A stretch of DNA of 64,000 bases from Parasponia andersonii (GCA_002914805.1 JXTB01000139.1:767376-831375), one strand, 5' to 3'; numbered from the stretch's first letter, positions 42,037 to 56,039 are shown. Numbers and translations are program-made. The notes: generated from the sequence alone by a model not told the origin.

Positions 42037-44220
42037 AACCAACAAGATTTCTAGCTATGCAAATAACAAAAATCATCTAAACAAAGCAAAAGAAAAATAC
42101 CCTTCTAATATTTAGACAGAGTAGTAAGTATGGTAGTACGTAAAAATCTCATCGGGTAAAGAAAGAAGCTTGGGAAAAAGATCTAAGAACAGCTCCTTCT
42201 GTACTGAAAGAGCAATCCCATCTTTTCTTTTTAACAAAGCTTTTTTTCACTCTCTATGAGTTTAAGGAAAGTGAAAAGGTCTTTTGCCTTGTTGAAAGAG
42301 ATTCTCTTATGCCTTTCACAAATGGGTAGCCCCCACATATAATGCTTGGTCATTTTCTTTTCTTCTCTCTAATTATTCCGTCGAGGTTGCTTCTAAGACT
42401 AAGTCCTTTCTTATCGAAGAGTTTTAGTTCATTTAATCTGCAATGTCACTATCTTAACCAACAATTTCTAATTATTTATTAATAATAGAGAGTTTAGGTA
42501 GAGCTGTAATACTAACCCGACCCGTTATAAATGCTCGGGTTATTTTCACAGTTTTGGTGGCCTCTTCTTTGACTTTTAACTGCGCTCCATGAATAGAATG
42601 GTGCCTTAAGTGCTTGCAATTTTAAACGAGTTTATCTTTTAACTGTCATCTAAAGTCAAAACTGTAAACTAATGAAATTGTAACTTCTATTTTGTGAAGG
42701 GCACAATTGTCTATCACGGAAATACCGTTAAGATATATAGCTAGTAGCTATTATGCTTTAAAAATATATATATTAAATATACTTTCTTTTTTTCTCTCTC
42801 TCTACTATAATTTATTCTACTACTTAATTTAATTAATAATACAATAAATTATAATAAAATTTACATATAATCACGTATCAAACATTTTGTAAATTTCACA
42901 TGTTCCCAGTGTAAAACCCTGTAAATACCATGACTTTTTATGTTATGTCGTTATGATATGATATAGTTCGGTAGTTTCAATCTTTGGAAAAAAAAAAAAA
43001 AGAAAAAACAAAAGAGGAGTCAAAGGAGAATATGTGCTTCAGCCTGGGATCCAACTCGACGAATTGGATCACAATGCTCATGACTACGTCTACATTCGAG
43101 AAGGTTGTGTACAACGCGGACGAGTCCAACTTGAGGCAGGAAAACCGAAACAAATTGCATAGACATATCCAACACGGCAACCCTTCTAAATACGTACTTC
43201 TTGTAATCATTACGATGAACTAATCAACTAAATAAATGGCAAACTTCCAAATTTGCGAACGACCAACGAGAGAATAAATTATATTAAATATTGGCCCCCT
43301 CACAATTTTATCCACTTTTCATTGAGCTGCTGCTTGGATTATGACCTATCAAATGGGATGATAAAAAGAGAAAGACCTATATTACCTACGGGAAATAAAG
43401 TGAGAGAGACTCAAATCTTTCCATTATTTATAAGAAAGAGAGATAGAAAGAAACAAAAAAAAATTATTACTTAATAAGAAAAAGAGATAAAATGAAAAAA
43501 TTATAATTAAAATAACTACTCAAAAAATCTCTCAACATCTCTTCAATTTAAAAAAAAAAAAAAAAAAAAAGTTGATCAAAATTCAGAATTTAAAATATAT
43601 TATCTAATTCTTTTCCTACTAAAATCTCTCTGGCAAAATACCATCATTTCTCAAATCCATCCAACAATCCGTCGTTCTTCTCTTTTCTTCCGCTTCTATC
43701 TCTTACTAAACATACGCTCAAGAGAATAGCAAGTTAGTGCAATTACGCACAAATGACCAAAAATATTAACTTGCAAGAAAGCCAAAAAGAAACAATATTA
43801 CATAAGGCTGAACAGCATAAAAAATAAAATAAAATAAAGAGTTCGAAAAGTTTTATTACCCGAGATGCAAGTGAACAAATTACATGGAGAAGAAAACTAT
43901 ACAATTCACCCACAAATGCAAATGGCTGGTACAAAACGAAGACGAAGAACTAAAACTCTAGCAAATTATTGGACTTAACCCAAAATTTCTGCCTAAAGAT
44001 GGCAGGACTTCTTACCCCCTTCTCTTTAGGCTCTTCTTAAATAAAATACGAAGATAATTTTCCTTGGAAAAAAAATCGAATTTGGTGAGTGGAGTTACAG
44101 GGACTAAGACCATGGTTGCATCGAACAGATGCAAAGTAGGGTCGTGTATACCAAAGGGAAAAAGAAAAGAAGAAGAAAGTAAAGTTAAATACCGAGAGCA
44201 TCCAAGGACTAACAACTCTC
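42037..44220. other. Intergenic region between the HMA gene and the BAH-Agenet gene
   Basis: Contains the HMA-gene promoter (from 42037) and the probable 3' UTR of the BAH-Agenet gene (about 43740-44220). Open frames here are short and low-complexity. A poly-A run is at about 43550-43570. Confidence 0.5.
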
Positions 44221-47200
44221 TCACCTAGACATAACCAAACTTGTTAGACAAGGGACAACAGAAGAGCTAAAGAGAGAATCCCCAGCGTACTTGCAGTTCT
44301 CATGATCCAGTTTAAAGGACGTAGGAATCACAAATCTTTCTCGAGTGCGAGAAGCTGAGACGTTAGGGGCACCATTACTCACAACAGTATCATTCTGATG
44401 CAATTTCTGGGCATAACTACCGCTACCTCGTCTCCTTTTCTTTGAAGAATTCCACTTCAACCGAGACAGCAAATTATCCTTGGAAAGATCTAAAACTACT
44501 TTAAGTTCTTTCACATTTCCATCCTTGTCACTTTTAGAACCAGAACATGAATCTTTAAATCCATTTGCATCTTTTCTAAATCCTTGGTTTTCAGGGTCTG
44601 TAACTTGAGCAGAATCACCACGAAAAGAATTCTGTGAAATTACATTTGTTTCTAAGCTATTTCGTACTGCAGGCACAAGATCTGGCCTTTCCTTCATCTG
44701 CATCCACCCATTACCCAACCACTCTTGAGAATGCCTCAATTCACCATGACTACAGACTGAGATTTGCTTTTCACCTGCAAAAGTAGTATTACATTGAGAA
44801 ATTTAAATATAATACCAAAACAAAATGTAGAAAACGAATGTTGAATACAAAGGATAAAGTTTAAGAACACTATGACTAGATTTTCAAGGGAAATAATGCA
44901 TACCTGGAAAAAATACGTGAAATCTATCATCAGAATCCTTCTGAAACACAATGCCTTCCCACCAACCATCGTGCAGCCACACATCCACAATAGACCCAAC
45001 ATGAACAACCCATGAAACTCGGCCCTTATTAGACCGTGGCACTGGCCGAACAATTGTCCTTCCACACATTCGCAGCCCCAACTGATCAGAAGAAGCAACC
45101 TTAGAAGCCAAAATCCATTCCTACATTGCCAGCAATGAAGGGTATAGTGAATTTACCAGCATACGCACAACAGACACAAAAGTAAACAGTGAAAGAATAA
45201 GCAAGGAAAATGAAGATAAACAAACTATGATAACACATACCTCAAGCTTATTAGACTCGTCAGAAGCATCTTGGATATCATGATACCGCACCTTCACCTT
45301 ATTTTTGTGCTTCTTGATAACTGAAGCTCTAAACCAACATCCTCTGAGACCACTGTCCTGTGAGAGAACTTCAACATGTGCATCTAATTCACAAAACTGT
45401 GAAGAGTTATCTTTAGCTACGTTCACAGGTAAAGTTGACAACACAGATCTTCCACCTATTGTACCACATGTTTCATTTCCACTTCTGAATTTAATCCCAT
45501 TGTTTCCCAAGCTCCATGCATCAACACATCCAGCACTAATCATCTCCCTTCTCTCAGTGCATTGCCTCTTTCCAGGCCTGATATTGATGGCATCAGTGTT
45601 TTCTTCCACAATCAGGTCATCATTTGATTGTTCGGAGATCTCACAGTCCTTTGAAGGAGAGACAGAATACATGTATCTGAGTATGTCCTGCTTCCAATAA
45701 CCTTTAACTTGAGTTATGTTGAAAGGTTTGACATCATCATTTTCAAACTGTTTGCGGCAAACAAATGGTTCCAACTGTGTGTGTCTCGCCTCATTCAGGA
45801 ATTTCCGATAATGCTGTGGACTGAGGACAGTAGCTAATCCATCGATGCATTCGATATTGAGATCTTGAAGACAAAGAGAAGAGAAAATCTCTCTGTCATT
45901 ATAATTTTGAGGCAAAATAATACCAACCTCATCAATTTTGTGATACCAACGTACCACAACCATCTTGTTGCCTCTAGAGTCCTCGTGCATATCTTCCAAG
46001 TAAGCAACAAGACGTTTATCCTCCTCCGCTAGAACGTAAACAAAGTCATGAACCTGGAAAGATTGAGGGGACAACATAACATAAATGAGTCAGACAATCA
46101 GAAAAGTAACACTAAGGTAAACAAAAGTATCTAAGACCAAGATGATAAAACTCACAGATATTCTAACACCATTACGCTGAAAAGACTGATAATGCCTACG
46201 CTTTTTCTTGGTTGACCAAGGGGAACCCAACCACTGAAAATTTTGAGTACAATGGCCGAACTTCTGTAATTGCTTATCCTGGGAAAGAAAGAAGATAATG
46301 AGGGAAGAAAGAACGCACATTTTTCTTTAAGAAAATAAGTAAATACTAAATAATAAGAGAAGAGTAGATACGGGATCAGTAGCAATATCATACCTTAAAA
46401 GATTTAACATCCAACTCGCATATATTCTTACATTCCAGGATACCCGCATCCAGATGAGATGATTTGTTCATTGAAGAATCTGACGAGTTTATCGAATATA
46501 TTAATAAAGATAGATAAGATAATAAACAAATGAAGAAAACCTTAAACAAGAAAAAAAATTGGCTTCACTTGTATACCAAAAAAAAATGTTCTGATACGTG
46601 ATAAGAGATTATAATCAGAAGACAAATTCTCAAAACAGCACAGAAAAATATCAATAAGATGGAAAACATATAGGGTAAAAGCTACAAAAACATCATTAAT
46701 GAAAAAACACAATAAATTGGCCATGAAGGATCTTGACCTAGAAATTTTGAGGGCATAAGATTCCGATGCTCTCAACCGGCTCTTTACAATTTAATTAACA
46801 ATCCTGCAGCCCAGATCATAGTCAGTTCACAAACACAGGAAGCTAAGGGTCAAGGAACAAATTGCAGAGATTGACATGAGTGTAAAGAGAAGAAAGGCCA
46901 TGACACCAAAAAAGGAAGAGTACCGGGAACTGGGTAAATGACAAAAAACAAAGTTTTCGAAATTATCAAAGGGACTCGATTGAAGATGAAGGAATTTCAG
47001 GCGGAAGGGTAAACAAGTATAGATCTGAACGAGAGAAGGAAAAAGGGTCCAACAGCAGAAGACAAAATTGGCCCGGAGGACGATAAGAAGAATAATGAAT
47101 TTTCTAATGAAATACGATAAAACTCCCAGACTAGGCAAATCGCTCACAGAGTTGCCGAAACTCTTTCATCGCAATAAGCGGGACAAGACCCCATCTGGGT

Positions 47201-48135
47201 TTTCAACGAGGGAAAAGAAACCATTACAATACCCAGAAAAGAAAAAAAAATAAAACATTTATAACAGTTCGGAGAGAGGGGAGAGGGGGGCTCTATTTCA
47301 AACATAACGTACCATTTGGAAATGAGTAAAAATGGAAGAAAAAATTAGAAACAACATTAAAACAAATTAACCACCAAAGATACATCAAATTACTTTTCTA
47401 AACACCAAATCCGCAAATGAATTCGCGAACTAGAATTATATCATGTCAAAGAAAGAATAAACGTTCAAAAGTGATAACAGAAAATAAAACCACACCAATA
47501 AATAATAACAAAATCAATAATTTTCTTTCGAAGGAGCGGGCAGCCTGAGAAAAACCCAAACTCAAATCAAAACACCCAAAATGCTTTTCCCTTTCTCCTT
47601 CCCAGAAAAACGAATCTGGGAAGTGGGAAGTGGGAACCACGAGACGAAACCCAAAAATCAGAATGAATTATAATGAACTCGAATGATTGAAAGAAGAGAA
47701 TATATAAGAACAAACTGAATACGAAACCCCAAAAAAATCTCTCTTTTTTTTTCATTTACACGAAATAAGAAGGCCAAATTCTAAGATGGGAAAGAGATAA
47801 TTCTCCAAAAGAAAATTACAATGAAAAACAAATAAAAGAATAAGACGGAATTAACCTGAAACAACGGAGTTGAGCCAATCAATGACTTCTCTCCGGGACT
47901 TGAGCTTGGCCAACGACGCCGCCGAGAATGGCGAGCGATTCCGTAAAGCGTAGTGATATGACATGTGCTTCAAGCTCTTCTCCTTCCCTATCACCGCCAG
48001 ATCTGAGCGTCCATCGCTTCGCTTCAGGTAATAGTGGACCTCTCTCCTCCCTTTGTCGCTCGAAACGAACACCTCGTCCCAGCTCACGAACCCAAACGAC
48101 GTCGTTGCGTACGCCGCCGCTGCTATCCTCTCCAT
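44221..48135 (-). CDS. BAH and Agenet (Tudor-like) domain chromatin reader
   Basis: Six exons on the minus strand, 48135-47856, 46479-46394, 46278-46156, 46053-45241, 45120-44904 and 44774-44221, join in frame to 690 aa. Residues 1-93 hold a conserved N-terminal motif (VSWDEVFVSSDKGRREVHYY). The BAH domain covers about 150-290 (VHDFVYVLAEEDKRLVAYLE, MVVVRWYHKIDEVG). Two Agenet units lie at about 375-450 (HVEVLSQDSGLRGCWFRASV) and 470-506 (GSIVDVWLHDGWWEGIV). A basic KKRRRG near the C-terminus is a likely nuclear signal. The architecture matches plant BAH plus Agenet proteins such as Arabidopsis AT1G68580. BAH and Agenet modules bind histone tails or nucleosomes; the exact mark is unknown. An upstream in-frame ATG at 48237 would add 34 residues. 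The final codons sit over a possible splice donor (AG|GTGAGA), so the last few residues are less certain. Confidence 0.92.
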
Positions 48136-48480
48136 TTTCCCGGGAGGAAACCACCCCAAATTCGAGAATTCCCCCAAATAACAAACCCTTGATGCCAAAT
48201 TAATCGAATTGAATAAAATTCGAAACCCTAATTTCATAAACAGGAGAAAATTCCAGAACTAGAGGCTCTGCTTTCTCTCTCCCCCTCTCTAATGGCGGAC
48301 TCAATTTTGGAACGGAGAGAGGTTTGAACGGCAAATTTGAAAATTTATTCTAAAAGGGGGGAGGTTAAGCTAGGGTTTCGAGATCAGGGATTGGATAAAG
48401 GTGGACGGCTGAGATTGCATCAACGAGGATAACGCGGACGAAGCTAGGAGGAAATCGCAAGGATTGTGACTTTAACTTTA
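48136..48480 (-). promoter_or_regulatory. 5' UTR and promoter of the BAH-Agenet gene
   Basis: Contains a telobox-type AAACCCTA at about 48223-48230 (plus) and its complement CTAGGGTTT at 48370-48378. CT-rich leader sequence surrounds 48270-48290. Confidence 0.45.
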
Positions 48481-48544
48481 CTAAAATGCCCCTCGTGAGG
48501 TTGGGGAAATTACGGGATTTCTTTTTTCTTTAGGAAAATTTGCC

Positions 48545-48587
48545 CTTTTGCTACAGTAGTTTTTTAAATTCTTTTGCTACAGTAGTT
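48545..48587. repeat. Two copies of a 17-bp direct repeat
   Basis: CTTTTGCTACAGTAGTT at 48545-48561 and 48571-48587, separated by 9 bp. Confidence 0.85.
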
Positions 48588-48589
48588 GT

Positions 48590-51397
48590 ATTCATCACAT
48601 GTCGTATATCGTAAGATGGGTCTATTTACTATTTTGCCCCGTTGGTTGAGAAGGACAAGGGACAAAAGGCAGGTTGAAGACGCGAAGTGGTGGCGCCCGC
48701 AGTTACCGGTTTTCAAAAGTAAGACTCGCTCTTCCTGTTTGACAGCTGTCGATGCAAAGCCAAACCCAAAAGAACTTGCTTTAATCATTGCCAAATATTC
48801 AAAACTACTGTTTCTTTTTTATTTAGATTTTTTTTCCTTTCTTTTTATTATTTTTTTTTTCTCCGGATAAGAGCTTTTAGCTTTAATATCATGATATTTT
48901 TCTTTTTTATGATGGGATCATTAACTTCCCTTTTTTTATGGATAAGAGATTAGAGATAATATCTGTTATAGAATAGGGTCTCAGCCTTTCAAAATATGTG
49001 ATCTATCGAAATAATAATGTGATACCGTTAGGAAAATTATTTTTTAAAACACACAAAAAAAATTATTTTAGTCAAAAATACTCGTAGTCCTATTCTACTC
49101 CCCTTTTAGAAAAAAAAAATAATTTTCTTTTTTTTAATGCAATAATTTTCCATTTAAGATGGAAAAACAAAAAATAGTGAATTCAAACGAAAGATGAGTT
49201 TTCTCGTCTATTATTAAAGCGAAATTAACTAAAAATGTATTATTTGTAATTTTTAAGGTTATCATAGCAAAATATCTAGAGAAATTTAATCTACGGAGAA
49301 GAAAAGATGTATTGTTTATAATTTTTAAAGTTTTTAGAACAAAACATTTAGAGAAATTTTTTTGTAATTATTCATATTTATTATTAAAATTATCAAATTA
49401 TCTTTTAATACACTTATGGATACTACCATGTGCACCTCATGTGTGTTTTTTATTAGAAATTTAAAAATATATCGTAATTTAGATAATCTACAGATCAAAT
49501 TACTATAAATTAAAAAATTCATGAGCTTAATTACCATGATTAAAATTTTGAGAACTAAATTATCATAAATTAAATACTTCCGGAATCATTTATGCCATTA
49601 ACCCTTAGCTAAATTATACATATTCAACTAAATCTATAAAACTATCCAGTCAGCAGCGAACAAATTGTTTTTCCTTAAATACTCATATGAATTATTTATT
49701 ATATTTCCACAATTAATTTTTCAGAATCATATTTATAGTGGCCATTTCCAATGATAGCACTAATCCATATTGTGAGGGTTTCTCAGTTGATTGTTGCATT
49801 TTTCGTTCAATTTAAAGACAACAAGCAATAATATTTCTTTAAATATAGGGGATAAAATTAGTTGATAAACTCAATTCGATAGTTTCCCTTTCTATTTAGC
49901 TCAAAACATTTTTTTTTACTTTTCTAAGAAAATTAAGGAGCTTTACAATTGAGTAGTTTGAAGTGTGTTATTTCTAAGCCTTAGATTAAATAATCTTTAA
50001 AAGTGAGAACAAATTAATAAAGAAAATAAAAAATATATGAGTCAAATAGATATGTTGAACTAAAATCTTGAGTATTTAAAGTTTTATGCTTGAGTATTTA
50101 TAAGAAATGACCTAGATTAACTTTAAAAATGATCATTGTTTACACTTATTTAATAAGTTACCGTTTTATAATTTTATTTTGATAAATAGTCTTTTTTGAT
50201 TGATGTATTTTTTACAAAGAAAATTAATTTTTGAAAAAGCAAATTATTTTTAGAAAATAAATCAATTTTCAAAAAAGTAATCAATTTATTTTGATATTAC
50301 GAATATTAAAAGGGGTCATTTTTTAAATAATTTTCAAAATTCGTCTATTTTAAACAATTTTTAAAAATATGATCATTTTACAAAATATGATCCAAAATTT
50401 GACCTATTGGCTCAAATAGCCTTGATGCATTCACAATAGTTTAATCTTATCAATGACTTATGTTGTCATTTATTAATTAGCTATTATCATTTTACTCCTA
50501 ACGTCGTGGTTAACATTTTATTTTTTCTTTTTATTTATTTATTTAATGAAGGATCTCGTTAACTAGGAGTCGTTTTTTGTTTTTTGAAATAAAAAATAAA
50601 ATTATGTTTGTTCACTAATACTTTTTAAAAGTGAAAATCAAAAGGGAGAGTAATAAGGGAAAAATAGAACATAAAATGAGGAGAGAGAAAAATAAGTATT
50701 CATCTAAATAAATTTCAGAAGTGGCATTTTTTAAAATAAAACTTTAAAAATTTATATTTTTCTAAATATTTTGGGAATTTTTTTGAAAATATGTTACCAT
50801 TTGCAGTTATATTATGAAAAATACCACTTTTAAAATTGTTATTATAAAAAATATTATTTTAAAAAATATTTATAAAAATACCACTTTTACAAGGGACTAG
50901 AGAGATAGTAATGAGAGAGAAAATGTTGAGAGAAATGATGATGTAGATATGTTTGAATTTTGATATTAGTCTCTCTAAAAAATTGAAAAGTAAGAAACTT
51001 TTGTTCTCAAAATTTTAAAAAATTTATTTTTGAATGAAAAAAAAAAAAACAAAAGTAGTTTTACCAAACGTGGTTTTAAAATTTTTTTTTAATTTTTTAA
51101 TTAAAAAATTTGTTTATATAAGTGTTACCAAACAAGTCATAAGGTAACATAGTTGGCACATAATTTAGGTTTGTTTGAAGGATAAAAGCAAAGGATGAAC
51201 TTTATTTGTTAGAAAAATATTAATCAGATGAAATATGTTATCTTAAATGTTTATGTTTTTAAAAGGTATTTTTACTTTTTTTCCCTATTAAAATAAAAAA
51301 AAATAAAAAACACACAAATTAGGTAATATAAAATTCTTCTTTTTTAGTTATACGGTTCTTTTTGTTTTAATACCTAAATTCATCAATAATTTGACTA
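48590..51397. other. AT-rich intergenic DNA, possible old MITE
   Basis: No gene is supported. At about 50606-51139 a segment has MITE-like ends. The left end has TTTGTTCACTAATACT. The right end is AGTGTTACCAAACAAGTC, which reads GACTTGTTTGGTAACACT on the other strand. I cannot fix its target-site duplication. Confidence 0.4.
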
Positions 51398-51471
51398 TGT
51401 ATATTCAATTTCTTTATATATCACCGAGAAATTGTGTATATTCAATTTCTTTATATATCACCGAGAAATTG
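51398..51471. repeat. Perfect 37-bp tandem duplication
   Basis: Two identical 37-bp units starting TGTATATTCAATTTC and ending CACCGAGAAATTG, at 51398-51434 and 51435-51471. Identity of the two copies suggests a recent duplication. Confidence 0.92.
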
Positions 51472-54400
51472 TGTTGTTGTTCATTTTTTACTTTATGCAT
51501 TCTTTGTATTTTGAAAATACCCATATTACTTTGTACATTTCTCCATTTTTTGCAGTGATGATTTTTTTTCGGAGATTTGTAGTGATGATTTAAACAACAA
51601 AGCCTTAGGTCTAAAGCTATTATTTAATCGGATTTCATTATGTTTAATTAATTTTGTTTTTTTTAACTTCTATGTTTTTTTTCCCTCGAAATTTATATAA
51701 CTATCAATCAAATTAATTATTGTACTTTGTGCTTCTACTTTTTCTTTGCTTTCATCTTTTTCGTTTTTTTTTTATCTCCCATCAAGATAAACATTAAAAT
51801 CTTAATCAAGATTATAGGATATATTTTAAAAAAAAAAATAAAATGATTTAGAATTGACTCATTCTTTTCATTTGATGATTCCTTTTTCTTTTTCTTTTCT
51901 TTCTTTTTTAAAAAAAAAAATCTCATTATATCCATATATGAGTGTGTTTGTATGTACATATATCCTGTGGTAATGTGTTCTACGTATTTGTTCATAGAAA
52001 TTATTTGTCTTTATATTTAATTTTATTTTTGATAGAATTGTAAAGAGTATATTAAACAAATCATCAAAACTCATCATCAAAACCCAAAATGAGTTAGAAA
52101 ATAGAGAAATTCTTATAACTACTCACTGTATATGACAAAAAGAATAATGATATATAAAAATAGGAAAAGAAAAATCTATGAAACTCGTTTCCTTCTCCCT
52201 AAATCATTTTTTCTTTTTGCATCTTCTACTTCTTTATTAGGGTGTTGTTTATTTATTTATTTATTTATTTTGGTGTTTTGAATAATGAAAAATAACATTC
52301 GTTTAGGGTTCAAGGAATTTCATAGGTTTTTTTTTTTCCTTCCGTTGTTGGTTGAAGATTCTACTTTATAAGCATAATGGGTGGATTAACTTTTGAATTG
52401 TCTTTTTTTGTTATTATAAATATGTATAAAATTGTTATTTAGAACTTCCAATAAAAAATATTTTTTTGTAGAATATTTTAATAACAAATCCGCATGGAAT
52501 TCTACATTCATTCACGTTTAATATATCATAGTTGAAACTCTATTCTGGTTTGATTGTAGTCCATATTTAATTGTTGATTCTATTTGTGAGGATTTATCCT
52601 CCTTATAAATATAAAGGACTTCTATTTCATTTTAAAAAAATTACACTATTCAACTATATTGTTTTTATTTTCTTATTTTGTCTTTTGGGGCTTCTCATGT
52701 GTTTTCTTTATTTCTTCTCTCCTTTTAAAGGAATTTAAGTTATTTGGTTTTATACAATACCTAAACATCAATACATTTTTTATTCCTTTTAATTTATTTT
52801 ATTCAGAAGTTGAATTTAGTGTGACATGTTATTGGTACATTCATTGAAATATAACTTGTAATTTGAAATATACATACATATATGTGGCTAATAAGCTTAT
52901 TTTTAAAGAAAATACACCAATAGAACAACTAATGGTCCTTTTGTGATAACATGTCAAATGAGTCATATCCTGATACAATATTAAAAAAAATAACAATTAC
53001 CATCTCATTTATATCATGTTATTTTTTTCTTTCCATGAATTTATATGAAATCACTCAAATACCATTATTATAAATGTTGGCGTGGATTTTGGACTGTGAA
53101 CCAAAGCAAGTCACACACCTCTAGATGATTTTTATTGAAGAAAGCTAAAACCTAGATTTAATATAGGTATAACCTTACAATATTAAATAAGGTTATAGAT
53201 AGAATTTTCACCAGCTGATGATAATAGTACAAGTGTAGTATTTGCTAAATCTTCTCTACAAAATGAGGTTAGTGAAGTATTAAATGAAATACTCATATGA
53301 ATAGTAATAATATTGTATTTTTAGAAAGTAGTGAGAAAGATAGTAAATAAAGTGAGAAGAAAAGGCAAAGAGACAAATAGGATTTTGTGAAAGTATGGCA
53401 TCTTACATTATATATGAGGTATAATTTACTATTTATAATGGCTCTATGGTCTTAAAATACTAAGGTTGATGACTATATATCCCTTAGAAAGACAAAAAAG
53501 AATCTTATCTACTCATTGTATGGATAATAAATAGGCGATTGTATCAGGTGTCAGTCTCTCCGCAGCTTGTGATGTTGTTTGTGTATTGAGGTAATAGAAC
53601 TACATATGTTACTCAATCGGAGTTTTGCATTCTCCTAAGTAGTTGGCTACCATGCTTGATTAATATTTACTAGCGACCTTCATTCCTATGTTTGGATCAA
53701 CCAAGCAGGTTATGCCATTCGACTAGGACTTGGTCTCTCGTTATAAGATCCTAGATCATCTTGCTCTGTCATATCAAGTTGCTAGCCTTCTTGGAGCTAT
53801 CTGGTCTATAATAAATTTGGTGTTATTTTGGTATTGGCTATCATATATTATTTCGGAATCTTTCTTAGAGACCACGTGTCATCCTTTGATAGTTTAGGAG
53901 AAAATATCCCTAATAATAAGTATAGGTTATGATTTCAAGCTTTATGTTCGAAGCCATCAAACTTCCACTTCCAACAATCAAAAAATTATATGGGTTTAAA
54001 AATAAGTCACATGGATTAAAAAATATATTATCATTATATATATATATATATATATATATTTTTTTTCATTTATGAGTTTGATTAGGGTAGAAGAATCTGA
54101 CAATAGTACAAAAATATAAAATAATTTATATTCTCTATTTTACTTATTATTTGGAAAAAGGTTGAACCTTTGTAATGAAAATCGTACATATGTGACCGTA
54201 GCCTCTATTCTCTTTTTCTCTCAAAAAATCTCCGTAGTCGCTCTCACAAGAAGTTGAAAAAGGGAGTGATTTGATCTCATTCTCTCACCTTTTCTCATCC
54301 TCCTATATCCTCCCTAATCAATGAAGAAGTTTCTTTTTTTTTTTCTTTTTAATTTTCTTATAAGTCTATATTTAGGTTTGGTTATAGTACTGCATTTTTA

Positions 54401-55378
54401 TGGATTTTGTACTATAAAATCTTTTACATGTATGGATTTTGAACTTTGTATATTAGATCTTGAATTTGAGAATTTTTTTGATTTAAATCTGTAATGTAGT
54501 TATGTTGTTTTTCTTTTATGCAAGCATGGATCTTATTTGGTATTAGAATCATAATCTATCTACTAATAATGTACTCCAACAACAGATGAAAGCAATTATT
54601 TATTGGAAAATTATAAACCAGTTAAAAGCAATAATTCTTTTCCACATCTTTTTGTTATCTTCTTCTTTTGGAGAATTATGATAACCTATAATTCTTGTTG
54701 TTATTGTATTTATGATCCACTTTTCGTTTCATTTTTTATGAGTTTGAAATTGTGATCATGTGCTCATATTATAATTGAAGCTTTTTAGTTTTTATTAATG
54801 AGAAAGGTGGATGACCAATTTTTTAAATTAGTTTATGTAGATGTCCATATTTTAAAAGTTATAATAAACTATCCATTCATTTTAAAATTTCAATTGTGGA
54901 ATATATTGTATTTCTATTTCTATCTATAAACCTTTTAGCTTGGCTATATATTGAGTTTTGGGCCAAAAAATGGTCAAATAGCTAGTCAACCCTTTATTAA
55001 GATTATTCTATTGAGAAGCCCGTTTATATAAAATAAAAATTAAACATATGTGTTTTTTTTCTTTGGAATTTATAAACCTAACTTATATCTAATTTCATCA
55101 ACACATATCTCATGAAAGAAAGAACGACATACCTTGTCTTTCAATTTCTCATTAAAGCAAGAAGGCCTTTTAAAAAAAAAAAAAGAGTTATAATCTTTTT
55201 TTTTTTTTTACCTTGAGATTTAAAATAAGGTAAATGAAAACAATGTTCCATTTTTTTCTCCTTGAAAAAAAAAAAAGCAATTCAAAATATGGCTGACAAA
55301 ATAATTGTATAAAGTGAAAAAAAAAATCCAAGGTATTATAAATCAATCAAATGAAAAAAAGAATAAAATTATTCTTTT
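51472..55378. other. AT-rich intergenic DNA with a higher-complexity island
   Basis: No gene is supported. About 53070-53960 is less AT-rich and looks like a transposon fragment, but I see no terminal repeats or protein motifs. A (TA)n tract is at about 54036-54060. Poly-A/T runs are at about 55170-55210 and 55265-55275. Confidence 0.45.
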
Positions 55379-55393
55379 AACTCAATAAACATA

Positions 55394-55506
55394 GCTCATG
55401 AGCAATAGCTCATGTGGCAAAGCTTCTCTCAAGAAATGTTGGGTTTGATCCCCACCCTTCTCTATCCCCACTAATTTGTAACAAATATATATATATATAT
55501 ATATAT
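55394..55506 (+). mobile_element. Short SINE with a 15-bp target-site duplication
   Basis: 113 bp. Pol III A-box-like TAGCTCATGTGGCAAAG (55406-55422) and B-box-like GGGTTTGATCCC (55441-55452), then an (AT)n tail. Flanks are AACTCAATAAACATA (55379-55393) and AACTTAATAAACATA (55507-55521), with one difference. The head differs from the SINE at 28770, so it is a different family. Confidence 0.8.
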
Positions 55507-55706
55507 AACTTAATAAACATATATTATTATAGAAAACATACAATAAAATGTGAAAATCATAAGTATAAATTTATAGGAATCAAAAATTAAAAAAAAATAA
55601 ACAAAGTTTCAGTACATTACATTATTGAGGTAAAAAAAATAATAAAATAAAAATATTTTAATATATCTCTTTCAAAATTATAAATTTAGTTTTAGTTTAT
55701 ATTATT

Positions 55707-56039
55707 AGGGATATTATTATTTTTATATATTCTATTTTTAACACTTTGTTCAAAATATATCTTGTATTTTAGTTATTATCAATATTGACCCTTAGATTTG
55801 AAATTTGTTATAAATTTATACCCTGACACTAATTTAAAGCAGTTAATTTACTAGGATGTCGTTTAAAAAATTAAAAATAAACTATATAAAAACTTATCCG
55901 ATAATAAGTTTATTAAATCATCTTAGTAAATTAACTACTCTAAATTAGTATTATGGTATAAATTTGTAACATAATCAAAATACAAGATATAAATTAGACA
56001 AAATGTCAATATACAAAGTATAAAAATGATACTATCCCT
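55707..56039. mobile_element. Fold-back MITE
   Basis: 333 bp. The left arm (55707-55860) and right arm (55918-56039) are imperfect inverted copies, starting AGGGATATTATTATT and, on the complement, AGGGATAGTATCATT. The inner ends are GTTAATTTACTAGGATG and the complement of CATCTTAGTAAATTAAC. The spacer is 57 bp. The flanking trinucleotides are ATT on both sides. It ends 48 bp before the CACTA element. Confidence 0.8.

Noticed and set aside
44012..44224. Extra C-terminal exon of the BAH-Agenet gene
   Set aside because: A possible donor overlaps the stop (AG|GTGAGA), but no convincing acceptor or conserved coding follows; the stop at 44221 was kept.
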